From: Parapusillimonas granuli | GTDB lineage: Bacteria; Pseudomonadota; Gammaproteobacteria; Burkholderiales; Burkholderiaceae_B | DNA length: 64,000 nt | Direction: 5' to 3' | NCBI RefSeq assembly: GCF_013416525.1 | Contig: NZ_JACCEM010000001.1 | Location: 186,001 to 250,000 of the forward strand | In this document: positions 56,571 to 64,000 of the stretch, piece after piece | Position numbering within the stretch: the stretch's first letter is position 1 | Layout: the number at the start of each line of letters is the position of its first letter | Notes under the pieces: model-generated | The model's input: the letters and a program-made list of their open reading frames with translations, nothing else | Databases searched by the model: none | Told to the model about the DNA's origin: nothing | Translations under genes and position numbers: made by a program

Positions 56571-57325
56571 GCCGCGCCCTCCTTCGTGGAGGTATCGGGC
56601 CCGAAGAAGCCCGGCACCGCCATCCGCCGCTCGATCAGGCTCATGCCCCTGACTACGATGAGGTTCAGGATGAGATAGAACAGGGTCGCCATGGCGAAGG
56701 TTTCAAAGACCTGGAAACTGAATTCCTGCATGGATCTCGCCGCGCCGACGAGTTCGAACAGGCCGATGGTGAACGCCACGGACGTATTCTTGATGAGGTT
56801 CAGCAGCTCGGACGTCAAGGGCGGCAGGATGATCCTGAACGAACTCGGCAGCAGGATGTACCGATAGACCTGGATGGGTTCCATGCCCAGGGCCGTCCCC
56901 GCCATGCGCTGCCCCACGGGCAGCGATTCGATGCCGGCCCGGACTTGTTCGGCCACGCGCGAAGACGTATAGAACCCGAGGCACAGGACGGCCGGCAGGA
57001 AGATGCCCCAAGGCGGCGGGATCTGCTTGATGGCGTCGCCCAACGCGCGCGGCACCAATTCGGGGATGACGAAATACCACAGGAACATCTGGACCAGCAG
57101 GGGGATGTTGCGCAGCAATTCGACGTAGGCGGTGCCCAGCCGCCGGGCCCAGCCGATTTGCGTGGTGCGCGCCACCCCCACCACCGTGCCCATGGACAGG
57201 GCCAGCACCCAGGAAAGGCATGCCGTGCCCACCGTCCAGGCCAGACCCCACAGCAAGGTCTCCATGTAGGTGACGCCGCCCGGCGCCTCGTTGAAAAACA
57301 CCAACCAATTCCAGTTGTAATTCAT
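56567..57325 (-). CDS. gltJ: Glutamate/aspartate-type ABC transporter permease (GltJ)
   Basis: A 252-residue HAAT permease. The N-terminus (MNYNWNWLVFF) matches GltJ. Coupling and membrane segments are YVELLRNIPLLVQMFLWYFVIPEL and EQVRAGIESLPVGQRMAGTALGMEPIQVYRYILLPSSFRIILPPLTSELLNLIKNTSV. It is separated from gltI by a 98-base spacer with two strong hairpins, which may lower its expression relative to the binding protein. Confidence 0.93.
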   Translation of the reverse strand: MNYNWNWLVFFNEAPGGVTYMETLLWGLAWTVGTACLSWVLALSMGTVVGVARTTQIGWARRLGTAYVELLRNIPLLVQMFLWYFVIPELVPRALGDAIKQIPPPWGIFLPAVLCLGFYTSSRVAEQVRAGIESLPVGQRMAGTALGMEPIQVYRYILLPSSFRIILPPLTSELLNLIKNTSVAFTIGLFELVGAARSMQEFSFQVFETFAMATLFYLILNLIVVRGMSLIERRMAVPGFFGPDTSTKEGAA

Positions 57326-57357
57326 GCTGTGCTCCGGTACGGCTCATGACACCAAAC

Positions 57358-57409
57358 GCCCGCCGCGCGGGCTTGCAGCGCGGCGGGCAAGGCGCGCGAA
57401 GCGCGCGCC
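57358..57409. repeat. Tandem GC-rich hairpins between gltI and gltJ
   Basis: GCCCGCCGCGC (57358-57368), a 9-base loop and GCGCGGCGGGC (57378-57388) form a perfect 11-bp stem. A second stem follows: GGCGCGC (57391-57397), loop GAAGC, GCGCGCC (57403-57409). No T run. Such structures between binding-protein and permease genes often act as mRNA-stabilising or attenuating elements. Confidence 0.6.
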
Positions 57410-57423
57410 CGAAACGGCGACGG

Positions 57424-58323
57424 CTATTTATAGACGTTGGGGTCGGCCGAATCGGTCGGGTTGGCGATCGCCTTCTTGAGCTGTGCGCTCATGGGCAGAT
57501 TCAGGTTCACGTTCTTGGGCGGAATGGGCGACTCGAACCACTTCTTGTAGAGCTGCGCCAGCGAGCCGTCCTTCATCATGCCCTTGATGGTGTCGTCGAC
57601 GATCTTCTTGAATTCGGGGTCGTCCTTGGGGATCATGAGCGCATAGGGTTCGATGGTGTAGGCGTCCTTGCTGATCATCCATTCGGAGGGATCGCGCGAG
57701 GTGGCCACCAGCCCGGCCAGCAGGATGTCGTCCATGAAGAAGGCCGCCGCCCGGCCGCTGGCCACCGTGAGCTGGGCTTCGGCGTGGTCTTTGGCGGCGA
57801 TGATGTTCAGGTTGAGCTTTTGCTCTTCGTTGGCGCTGGTCAGCCAGCGGATATTGCTGGTGCCGGCCGTGGACACCACGGTCTTGCCCTTGAAGTCTTC
57901 GAGCTTGTTCAGGTTGGACGATTTCTTGGCCAGGAAGCGCGTGGCCGTGACGAAGGTGGTGGGCGCGAACCACACCTGGGCCTGCCGTTCTATGGTGTTG
58001 GTGGACGAGCCGCAGTTCATGTCCACCGTGCCGTTGGCAAGCAGGGGGATGCGGGTGGACGAGGTGACCGGCACCAGCTTGATGTTGATCTTGTCGACGC
58101 CGATTTTCGCTTTCACGGCATCGATGATCTTGTAGCAGATGTCGAGCGAATATCCGATGGGCTTCTGTTTGTCGTCCAGATAGGAAAACGGGATGGAAGA
58201 ATCGCGGTGGCCCAGGGCGATTTCGCCCGAGGACTTGATTTTTTCCAGCCTGCCGTCCGCATACACCGGCGCCGCCGCCATCACCGCGAAAGCCGTCAAA
58301 CAAGTCAATGCACTTTTTTTCAT
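57424..58323 (-). CDS. gltI: Glutamate/aspartate-type periplasmic binding protein (GltI)
   Basis: A 299-residue SBP_bac_3 protein. It has a signal peptide ending APVYA and a mature part with GEIALGHRDSSIPFSYLDDKQKPIGYSLDIC and the GltI-like TVDMNCGSSTNTIERQAQVWF. AAGGAGT precedes the ATG. Sequence favours acidic amino acids, yet the gene is 21 bases downstream of dcyD, which suggests a link to cysteine or sulfur amino acids. The actual ligand is open. Confidence 0.9.
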   Translation of the reverse strand: MKKSALTCLTAFAVMAAAPVYADGRLEKIKSSGEIALGHRDSSIPFSYLDDKQKPIGYSLDICYKIIDAVKAKIGVDKINIKLVPVTSSTRIPLLANGTVDMNCGSSTNTIERQAQVWFAPTTFVTATRFLAKKSSNLNKLEDFKGKTVVSTAGTSNIRWLTSANEEQKLNLNIIAAKDHAEAQLTVASGRAAAFFMDDILLAGLVATSRDPSEWMISKDAYTIEPYALMIPKDDPEFKKIVDDTIKGMMKDGSLAQLYKKWFESPIPPKNVNLNLPMSAQLKKAIANPTDSADPNVYK

Positions 58324-58344
58324 GTCTAGAACTCCTTGGTATGC

Positions 58345-59343
58345 TTAAAAAATCTGGCGATAGCCATAAAGGCCGACTGCCCCGCCAGTGTGCACAAACA
58401 CCACGTTCTCCCCCTTCTTGAAATGGCCGGCGCGGATCAGAGCGATCAGCCCCGCCATGCCCTTGCCCGAATACACCGGATCCAGCAAGACGGCCTCGTG
58501 CTCGGCCGTCAGGCGTATTGCCTCTATCATCGCCTCGGTGGGCACGCCGTAGCCGGCGCCCACATAGTCGGAATTCGCCACGACGTCGCTGCGCTTCGCC
58601 GCGGCAGCCGGCAAGCCCATGAAGTCAAGCGTATTCTGCACGAGCCGCCACACATTGTCCTCCTGGATATCCCTTTGTGCACGCACGCTGATGCCGTATA
58701 CGGGTATTCCGCTATTGCCGGCCGCCAACCCCACGACCAGGCCCGCCTGGGTGCCCGTGCTGCCCGTGGCATGCACGACGTGGTCGATGCGCACGCCCTG
58801 TTCGAAGGACTGGTTCAGCAGTTCCTGGGCGCAGGCCACATACCCCAACGCGCCCACCGGGTTCGATCCGCCGCCGGGAATCACATAGGGCTTGCGCCCG
58901 TCGCCGCGCAACGCGTCGGCCAGCTTTTCCATCTCGGCCTGCATGTTGGTGCCGGCCGGGTAGCGGGCGACGATCTCGCCGCCCAGGAGGCGGTCCAGCA
59001 GCACGTTGCCGGACTCGTCGTACTCGGGGCCGGCGCCGCTGACCCGCTCTTCGAGAAGGATTTTGCAGCGCAGGCCCAGCTTCGCGGCGGCGGCCACCGT
59101 CTGGCGCGCATGGTTGGATTGCACCGCGCCCTGGGTGATCAGCGTGTCGGCGCCCCGCGCCAAGGCGTCGGCGACCAGGAATTCGAGCTTGCGGGTCTTG
59201 TTTCCGCCGGTCGCCAGCCCGGTGCAGTCATCGCGCTTGATATAAAGATTCGGCCCGCCCAGATGCGCGCTCAAGCGAGGCATGAATTCCAGCGGCGTCG
59301 GGAAATGGCCGAGCCGGACACGGGGATAGGCGGCAAGATGCAT
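58345..59343 (-). CDS. dcyD: D-cysteine desulfhydrase
   Basis: A 332-residue PLP enzyme of the ACC deaminase/D-cysteine desulfhydrase family; DcyD converts D-cysteine to pyruvate, sulfide and ammonia. The PLP Lys is in [15 protein letters not shown] (about residues 44-58). [17 protein letters not shown] and the phosphate loop [15 protein letters not shown] follow. ACC deaminase is an alternative. The ATG at 59343 is nine bases from AGGAG; a TTG three codons earlier is too close to it. It is the first gene of the transporter operon and divergent from a LysR gene. Confidence 0.88.
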   Translation of the reverse strand: MHLAAYPRVRLGHFPTPLEFMPRLSAHLGGPNLYIKRDDCTGLATGGNKTRKLEFLVADALARGADTLITQGAVQSNHARQTVAAAAKLGLRCKILLEERVSGAGPEYDESGNVLLDRLLGGEIVARYPAGTNMQAEMEKLADALRGDGRKPYVIPGGGSNPVGALGYVACAQELLNQSFEQGVRIDHVVHATGSTGTQAGLVVGLAAGNSGIPVYGISVRAQRDIQEDNVWRLVQNTLDFMGLPAAAAKRSDVVANSDYVGAGYGVPTEAMIEAIRLTAEHEAVLLDPVYSGKGMAGLIALIRAGHFKKGENVVFVHTGGAVGLYGYRQIF

Positions 59344-59395
59344 GGCACACAACTCCTGTTACAAGTATGCCAGCCATGGTACTGAGCGCTAGGTG

Positions 59396-59412
59396 ATTTG
59401 CCTAATACAAAT
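59396..59412. promoter_or_regulatory. LysR-type box in the dcyD/lysR spacer
   Basis: ATTTG (59396-59400), CCTAATA, CAAAT (59408-59412): a perfect interrupted palindrome with the LysR T-N11-A pattern. A second inverted repeat, CATTAT-TTGC-ATAATG, lies at 59429-59444 next to the LysR gene's ribosome site. Together they resemble the recognition and activation sites of a divergent LysR-controlled promoter. Confidence 0.55.
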
Positions 59413-59458
59413 TTCTTGTTTCAGCATGCATTATTTGCATAATGTCGGAGGGCAAGCG

Positions 59459-60451
59459 ATGAAAATGGTCTGGATCGAAGATCTGATCGCCCTTGCGGAA
59501 GCGGGCACATTTTCGCGGGCGGCGGTCCTGCGCAACGTGTCGCAGCCTGCTTTTTCACGGCGCATACAGCTGTTCGAAGCCTGGCTGAACGCCGAGCTCA
59601 TCGACCGGCGCAGCCAGCCCATCCGCCTTACCCCTATAGGCGAACGGCATATCGCGGCCTTCCGCTCGCTGCTGCACGACATGAACCAGCTGCGCAACCG
59701 CATACAGTCCGAAAGCGCCTACCAGACCCGGGTCACGCTGGCGACCCAGCATTCCCTGACCATCACCCTGCTGCCGGGCCTGCTGCAGCAACTGAACGAC
59801 CACGGCATCGCGCACATAGACTTCAACGTGCGCTCCGAGAACCGCGACGAATGCGTGGCGGCCTTCATGCTGGGCCAGGCCGACCTGCTGCTTTGCATGG
59901 AAGAAAAGCACGACTTGCTGAGCGACCGCATGCCCGCCGCCTGCCGCCATTCCATGGGAGTGGAGACCCTGATCCCGGTGTCCGCGCGCACGGCCGGCGG
60001 CGCCCCGCTGCACATGCCGCGCGCGGGCCAGGCGCTGAAGCTGCTGGGCTTCCCGCAAGACAGCTTCCTGGGGCGGGTGGTGCAGCGCACCTGCCTGGGC
60101 ACGCTATCCCTGCAGCATCCCATCGAAATCGTGCATGAATCCATTTTCCTGGCCGGGGTGAAGGAAATGGTCAAGTCCGGCTTCGGCATGGCATGGCTGC
60201 CCCGCAGCCTGGTGCGGCGGGAACTCGAATCCGGCGAGCTGCTGTCCCTGGCCGACTCCCCCGGGCTGAAAACCGTGGAATTCGAGCTGGGCCTCTACCG
60301 CAACCCGTTGGCCGCCCACGCGGACGCCACGCGCCAGGTCTGGGACATCCTGGCGTCGGAGCCGGAAACCCGCCCCGCCTACGGCCCGCCGCCACCCGGC
60401 GAGCCGCGCGGGAGCGCGCCGGCCCGGGCGCGGGCCGGCGCCCGCTCATGA
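59459..60451 (+). CDS. LysR family transcriptional regulator (divergent from dcyD operon)
   Basis: A 330-residue regulator: HTH at about residues 3-60 (WIEDLIALAEAGTFSRAAVLRNVSQPAFSRRIQLFEAWL) and a substrate-binding domain at about 90-295. GGAGGG at 59447-59452 sets the start at 59459. The last 30 residues are low-complexity Pro/Ala/Arg/Gly. Position suggests control of dcyD-gltIJKL, perhaps in response to a sulfur amino acid; this is inferred. Its stop overlaps that of the convergent DUF3008 gene. Confidence 0.88.
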   Translation: MKMVWIEDLIALAEAGTFSRAAVLRNVSQPAFSRRIQLFEAWLNAELIDRRSQPIRLTPIGERHIAAFRSLLHDMNQLRNRIQSESAYQTRVTLATQHSLTITLLPGLLQQLNDHGIAHIDFNVRSENRDECVAAFMLGQADLLLCMEEKHDLLSDRMPAACRHSMGVETLIPVSARTAGGAPLHMPRAGQALKLLGFPQDSFLGRVVQRTCLGTLSLQHPIEIVHESIFLAGVKEMVKSGFGMAWLPRSLVRRELESGELLSLADSPGLKTVEFELGLYRNPLAAHADATRQVWDILASEPETRPAYGPPPPGEPRGSAPARARAGARS

Positions 60452-60634
60452 ATCGGACTTGTGCTCCGGCTTGCCTTTCCGCTTGGTGGAAGCCAGTTCA
60501 TCGAGCTCCTTCTCGGACATCGATTCATACATGGACCTGGACGCGCCCTTCAGGTCCTTGACCTTGGTGTCGCCGCGCTTGGCGGACAGCGCCGCGCCCG
60601 CCGCTTTTTGCTGGGCCTGGGATTTCGCCGGCAT
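60446..60634 (-). CDS. DUF3008 family small protein
   Basis: A 62-residue, strongly basic, Lys/Ser/Ala-rich protein beginning MPAKSQAQQKAAGAALSAKRG, the hallmark of DUF3008. No membrane helix. It resembles small stress-associated proteins but has no established function. AGGAG precedes the ATG. A nested inverted repeat (60650-60656 with 60694-60700, inner stem 60661-60665 with 60679-60683) lies just upstream and may be the end of the cphA transcript. Confidence 0.85.
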   Translation of the reverse strand: MPAKSQAQQKAAGAALSAKRGDTKVKDLKGASRSMYESMSEKELDELASTKRKGKPEHKSDS

Positions 60635-60749
60635 GATCTTGCTCCTGTAGGAAGAAGGGGGCCGGCCCGGTGCCGGGTCCGGCTCACCCATTATTCTTCC
60701 GCCCGCGCGCCGGGATCAAGCCACCGGATATGGCTTGTGTAACAGATCT

Positions 60750-63320
60750 TCAGGCGGCGGCGATGCGCGCCGCAATGTGCGCCAGGGCTTCTTCGACCTG
60801 GTCGATCAGGATCAGGCACAGGTCGCCCGGTTGCAGTCGCTCCAGCGCCGTATCGATGGCCAGGAACTCGCCATGCAGCTCCTGCACGTGGGTCGCCCGG
60901 CGCGCGTTCGTCAGCCCCGCCCGCAACAACGCCAGGACTTCGCCGTCGGCCCGCCCGCGCTGGCACATGTCTTCGTACAGGATCACATCGTCGAAGGCGT
61001 CGCCCAGGATTTCGGTCTGCCGGCGTATGTCGACGTCGCGCCGGTCGCCCGCGCCGCTGATGACCACGCTGCGCCGATGCGCCGGCATGGCATTGACGGC
61101 CTGCACCAGCGCCGCGATGGCGTCGGGGTTGTGGCCGTAATCCGCGATCAGCGTGGCCCCGCGATACGAAAAGACATTGAACCGGCCCGGCGCGGTGCCG
61201 GCGTCGTTCACGAAGGACGCGATGCCCGCGCGCACGCCGGCCCAGTCCAGCCCCAGCGCCCACGCCGCGGCCAGGGCCGCCATGGCGTTCTCGACCTGGA
61301 AGCCGATGAGGCCGTTGCGCACCAGCGGTATGGCGCTCAGATCGATGCGGTGCTCGAAGCCGCCTTCGGCCATGACCACCGCGCCGCCTTCCACGTACAC
61401 CGACCGCCGGCCCTGGGCGCGATGCGTGGCCAGCACCGGATGGTTGCGGTCCTGCGCGAAATAGATGACGGAGCCGGGGCAGTTGTCGGCCATGGCCGCG
61501 ACGATGGGGTCGGCGGCATTCAGCACGGCATAGCCGTCGGGCGCCACGTTCTCGACGATCACCCGCTTGACGATGGCCAGGTCCTCGACGGTGGTGATGA
61601 AGTTCAGGCCCAGGTGATCGCCCGTGCCCACGTTCGTGACCACGGCCACGTCGCAGCGGTCGAAGCCCAGGCCCTCGCGCAGCACCCCGCCCCGCGCGGT
61701 CTCGAACACCGCCGCATCGACGTCCGGATGCAGCAGCACGTTGCGCGCGCTGCGCGGCCCGCTGCAGTCGCCGGTATCGATGCGGTTCCGGCCGATGTAG
61801 ACGCCGTCGGAATTGGTCATGCCGACGCGCAAGCCGGTCGTGGCGACGAGATGCGCGATCAGGCGGACGGTCGTGGTCTTGCCGTTGGTGCCGGCCACGG
61901 CCACGACGGGGATCCGGCCGTTGGCCCCGTCGGGAAACATGTTGTCGATGACGGCGTCGCCGACGGCCCTGCCCTTGCCGAAGGACGGGTTCAGGTGCAT
62001 GCGCAGACCCGGCGCGGCATTGACTTCCACGATGCAGCCGGCCTGCTTGTCCAGCGGGTCATACACGTTTTCGCTGACCAGGTCGATGCCGCAGATGTCC
62101 AGGCCGACCATTTGCGCCGCCGCGACCGCGGTGGCGGCCAGCTCGGGATGCACGTGGTCGGTGACGTCGGTCGCCGTGCCGCCGGTGCTCAGGTTGGCGT
62201 TGTTGCGCAGGGTGACCAGCACGCCTTTTTCAGGCACGGAATCGGCGTGGTAGTTCTGCGCCGCCATGGTCGCCAGGGCGATGTCGTCCAGCCGGATCTT
62301 GGTGAGCGAGCTGCCGTGGCCCTCGCCCCGCAGGGGGTCGGCGTTGATCTGCGCGACCAGCTGCGCAATGCTGCGCTCGCCGTCGCCGATGACCTGGGGC
62401 GGGTCCCGGCGGGCGGCCGCCACCAGCTTGTCGCCGACCACCAGCAGGCGGAAGTCATGCCCGGGGTAGTAGCGTTCCACGATGACGTCCGGCGTGATCT
62501 CCGCCGCCAGGGCATAGGCCGCCATGACTTGTTCGCGGGTCTGGATGTTGACCGTCACGCCCCGGCCCTGGCTGCCGTCGCGCGGCTTGAGCACGACGGG
62601 GCCGCCGATTTCGGATGCGGCACGCCAGGCGTCTTCGGCGCTGTCCACGCAGCGCCCCGCCGGCACCGGCACTCCGGCGGCGGCCAGCAGCCGTTTCGTC
62701 AATTCCTTGTCCTGCGCGATTTCCTCGGCAATGGCGCTGCTGCTGTCGGTCTCGGCAGCCTGTATCCGGCGCTGCCGGCTGCCCCAGCCGAACTGCACGA
62801 GGCTGCCTTCGGTGAGCCGCCGGTAGGGAATGCCGCGCCGGACCGCGGCCTGCACGATGGCGCCGGTGCTGGGCCCCAGGCGGATGTCCTCGTTCAATTC
62901 ACGCAGCTTCGACAGGCCTTCGGTGATGTCGAACGGCAGGTTCTGCATGGCCGCGACGCACAGCTGCTGGGCAAGGTCGAAAGCCTGTCGGCCCACCGCT
63001 TCTTCGCTGTATTCGACGATCACCTGGTATACGCCCGGCTCGATGGTGGGCGCGGCGCGGCTGAACGCCACGGGGCAGCCCGCCTGCGACTGCAGTCGCA
63101 GCGCCGCGTAGGCCAGCGCATGGGCCAGCGAGTTCGCGGGTTCCTGGCTGGTGGAGCGCAAGATGTCGACGTCCGGGAAGCGCGCTCGCAGGCGGATCTC
63201 GAAGGCATCGACATCGCTGATCGCGCGCTCGGCCTCAGTGCATGAAACGATTGCTTCGATGACGGTTTGCCGGCACCAGAGGTTGGGGCCGCGCAGCGCG
63301 CGTACACGGGAAACTTCCAT
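60750..63320 (-). CDS. cphA: Cyanophycin synthetase
   Basis: An 856-residue enzyme polymerising aspartate and arginine into cyanophycin granules with ATP. Order: N-terminal domain (about 1-165), ATP-grasp (about 190-470, with VVLKPRDGSQGRGV and the GIDLVSENVYD-IVEVNAAPG region), then a Mur-ligase-like domain with the P-loop VAGTNGKTTT (about 472-481), HLGLNFITTVEDLA and C-terminal PGRFNVFSYRGATLIADYGHNPDA. Length is close to known CphA proteins. It follows a second synthetase gene by 45 bases. No cyanophycinase gene is in the window. Confidence 0.94.
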   Translation of the reverse strand: MEVSRVRALRGPNLWCRQTVIEAIVSCTEAERAISDVDAFEIRLRARFPDVDILRSTSQEPANSLAHALAYAALRLQSQAGCPVAFSRAAPTIEPGVYQVIVEYSEEAVGRQAFDLAQQLCVAAMQNLPFDITEGLSKLRELNEDIRLGPSTGAIVQAAVRRGIPYRRLTEGSLVQFGWGSRQRRIQAAETDSSSAIAEEIAQDKELTKRLLAAAGVPVPAGRCVDSAEDAWRAASEIGGPVVLKPRDGSQGRGVTVNIQTREQVMAAYALAAEITPDVIVERYYPGHDFRLLVVGDKLVAAARRDPPQVIGDGERSIAQLVAQINADPLRGEGHGSSLTKIRLDDIALATMAAQNYHADSVPEKGVLVTLRNNANLSTGGTATDVTDHVHPELAATAVAAAQMVGLDICGIDLVSENVYDPLDKQAGCIVEVNAAPGLRMHLNPSFGKGRAVGDAVIDNMFPDGANGRIPVVAVAGTNGKTTTVRLIAHLVATTGLRVGMTNSDGVYIGRNRIDTGDCSGPRSARNVLLHPDVDAAVFETARGGVLREGLGFDRCDVAVVTNVGTGDHLGLNFITTVEDLAIVKRVIVENVAPDGYAVLNAADPIVAAMADNCPGSVIYFAQDRNHPVLATHRAQGRRSVYVEGGAVVMAEGGFEHRIDLSAIPLVRNGLIGFQVENAMAALAAAWALGLDWAGVRAGIASFVNDAGTAPGRFNVFSYRGATLIADYGHNPDAIAALVQAVNAMPAHRRSVVISGAGDRRDVDIRRQTEILGDAFDDVILYEDMCQRGRADGEVLALLRAGLTNARRATHVQELHGEFLAIDTALERLQPGDLCLILIDQVEEALAHIAARIAAA

Positions 63321-63365
63321 CAGATGATTGTCCTTGTTGCCAAGATGATCGATATGCCTGCGCGC

Positions 63366-64000
63366 TCAGGCGGACGCGCCGACGGCGGACGCCTGGGCGG
63401 CATCGGGCGATGCCGCGGCGTCCACGCCGAAAGTTTCCACGCCGATCCGTATCACGTCCCGGCCTATGCCCAGCGCCCAGGCGGCGGCCACCGCCGCCAG
63501 CATGTTGCTCAGCGCATAGCCCCGCTCGCAGGCGGCGAGCGATGGAATGGATGCCAGGTCGGTGACGACGGTTTCGTTCAGGCCCTGGGCCATCACGACC
63601 TGGCCGTGGCGGACCGACACGGTGCGCCCCCCCGACTGCCGGTGCGCGGCGATGATGCCGTCGTCCGGGCGCAGGCCGAAGAATATGACCGAGCCGTCGC
63701 AGAGCCCGGCCAGGTCGGCCACCGCCGCGTCGTCCGCGTTCAGTATGGCCGCGCCGTCGGGCAGGACCACGTCGACCTGGGTCCGGTAGACCTTGACCAT
63801 CTGGTCGGGGTCGCCCATGTACAGCTCCGGGAACACGTCCGCGGGATCGATGTTGGTCACGATGCCGATCTGGCAGCGATCGTAGGCCAGGCCTTCGCCG
63901 AGTATCGTGCGCGCGCCGTTCTCGATGACGCCCGCCTGCACCGCGCGGTTCAGCAGCACCCTGCGGGCGGCGTCCCAGTTGGCCCCGTCGTTCTTCTGCA
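63366..64000 (-). CDS. Second cyanophycin synthetase (CphA'-like), 3' part, lacking the Mur ligase C-terminal domain
   Basis: The frame is open to the right edge; about 211 codons are visible. They encode Mur-ligase-type sequence parallel to CphA: the segment from VIENGARTILGEGLAYDRCQIGIVTNIDPADV to the helix ALSNMLAAVAAAWALGIGRDVIRIGVETF. The protein then ends after a short Ala-rich tail, exactly where CphA continues with PGRFN and about 170 more residues. The Mur C-terminal domain is therefore absent. Paired cyanophycin synthetase genes occur in Burkholderiales; the division of work between them is not known from this sequence. Confidence 0.8.
   Translation of the reverse strand, partial: QKNDGANWDAARRVLLNRAVQAGVIENGARTILGEGLAYDRCQIGIVTNIDPADVFPELYMGDPDQMVKVYRTQVDVVLPDGAAILNADDAAVADLAGLCDGSVIFFGLRPDDGIIAAHRQSGGRTVSVRHGQVVMAQGLNETVVTDLASIPSLAACERGYALSNMLAAVAAAWALGIGRDVIRIGVETFGVDAAASPDAAQASAVGASA

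Noticed and set aside
60735-63245. Long open frame of 836 codons on the + strand opposite cphA
   Set aside because: It mirrors the codon positions of cphA in GC-rich DNA, has low-complexity Gln/Asp/Gly/Val/His composition and no domain; cphA on the other strand is unmistakable.

Overview
The window looks like a chromosomal segment of a GC-rich betaproteobacterium of the order Burkholderiales, most likely family Alcaligenaceae (Bordetella/Achromobacter/Pusillimonas-like). The evidence is the beta-type cox operon with its small assembly gene, DUF2970 and twin-transmembrane genes, a CIRCE-preceded rpoH, a PhaM-like protein, tandem cyanophycin synthetases, and the fmdB-DUF502-aspS-nuclease-clsB block. 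I see no IS elements, CRISPR arrays, tRNA or rRNA genes. Coding density is very high and no gene-free stretch exceeds about 300 bases.

Layout. 1-6844: partial glmS, a divergent Lrp/AsnC regulator with palindromes in front of it, and a leftward run NUDIX - PhaM-like - glmU - MFS exporter - GT4 glycosyltransferase. 7117-15543: aa3/caa3 cytochrome c oxidase genes and their assembly factors (ctaC, ctaD, two small proteins, ctaE, SURF1, a thioredoxin-like CxxxC protein, ctaA, ctaB, Sco); ctaG/cox11 is absent from its usual place. 15562-20311: a cation/proton antiporter with a cyclic-nucleotide-binding domain, rpoH with a perfect CIRCE and a possible 3' small RNA, a thioredoxin and a MarR regulator.

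20516-34022 is the most interesting region: a tightly overlapping catabolic operon divergent from the MarR gene. It encodes an indolepyruvate-oxidoreductase-like pair, a flavin/2Fe-2S reductase, a two-subunit Rieske oxygenase, an acyl-CoA ligase, a thiolase-like protein without the thiolase Cys/His, a DUF35-SDR fusion whose SDR half lacks the catalytic Tyr/Lys, an isatin-hydrolase/cyclase-family protein, an SDR and a periplasmic binding protein. The gene set fits a CoA-dependent route from indole-3-acetate through dioxindole-3-acetate and isatin to isatinate and an anthranilate derivative, as in iad-type auxin-degradation loci. The substrate is an inference.

34071-43311: a leftward dsdA - oligopeptide ABC transporter - M81 peptidase cluster, divergent from a LysR gene, which suggests uptake and breakdown of peptides containing D-serine. 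43265-52851: glutathione-dependent formaldehyde detoxification (adhC, fghA), clsB, a nuclease-fold protein, aspS (apparently non-discriminating), DUF502, FmdB, a putative Na+/H+ antiporter and ubiA. 52858-60451: a PLP aminotransferase, a small membrane ORF, a 2OG oxygenase, and a dcyD-gltI-gltJ-gltK-gltL operon divergent from a LysR gene. 60446-64000: DUF3008, cphA and the 3' part of a second cyanophycin synthetase.
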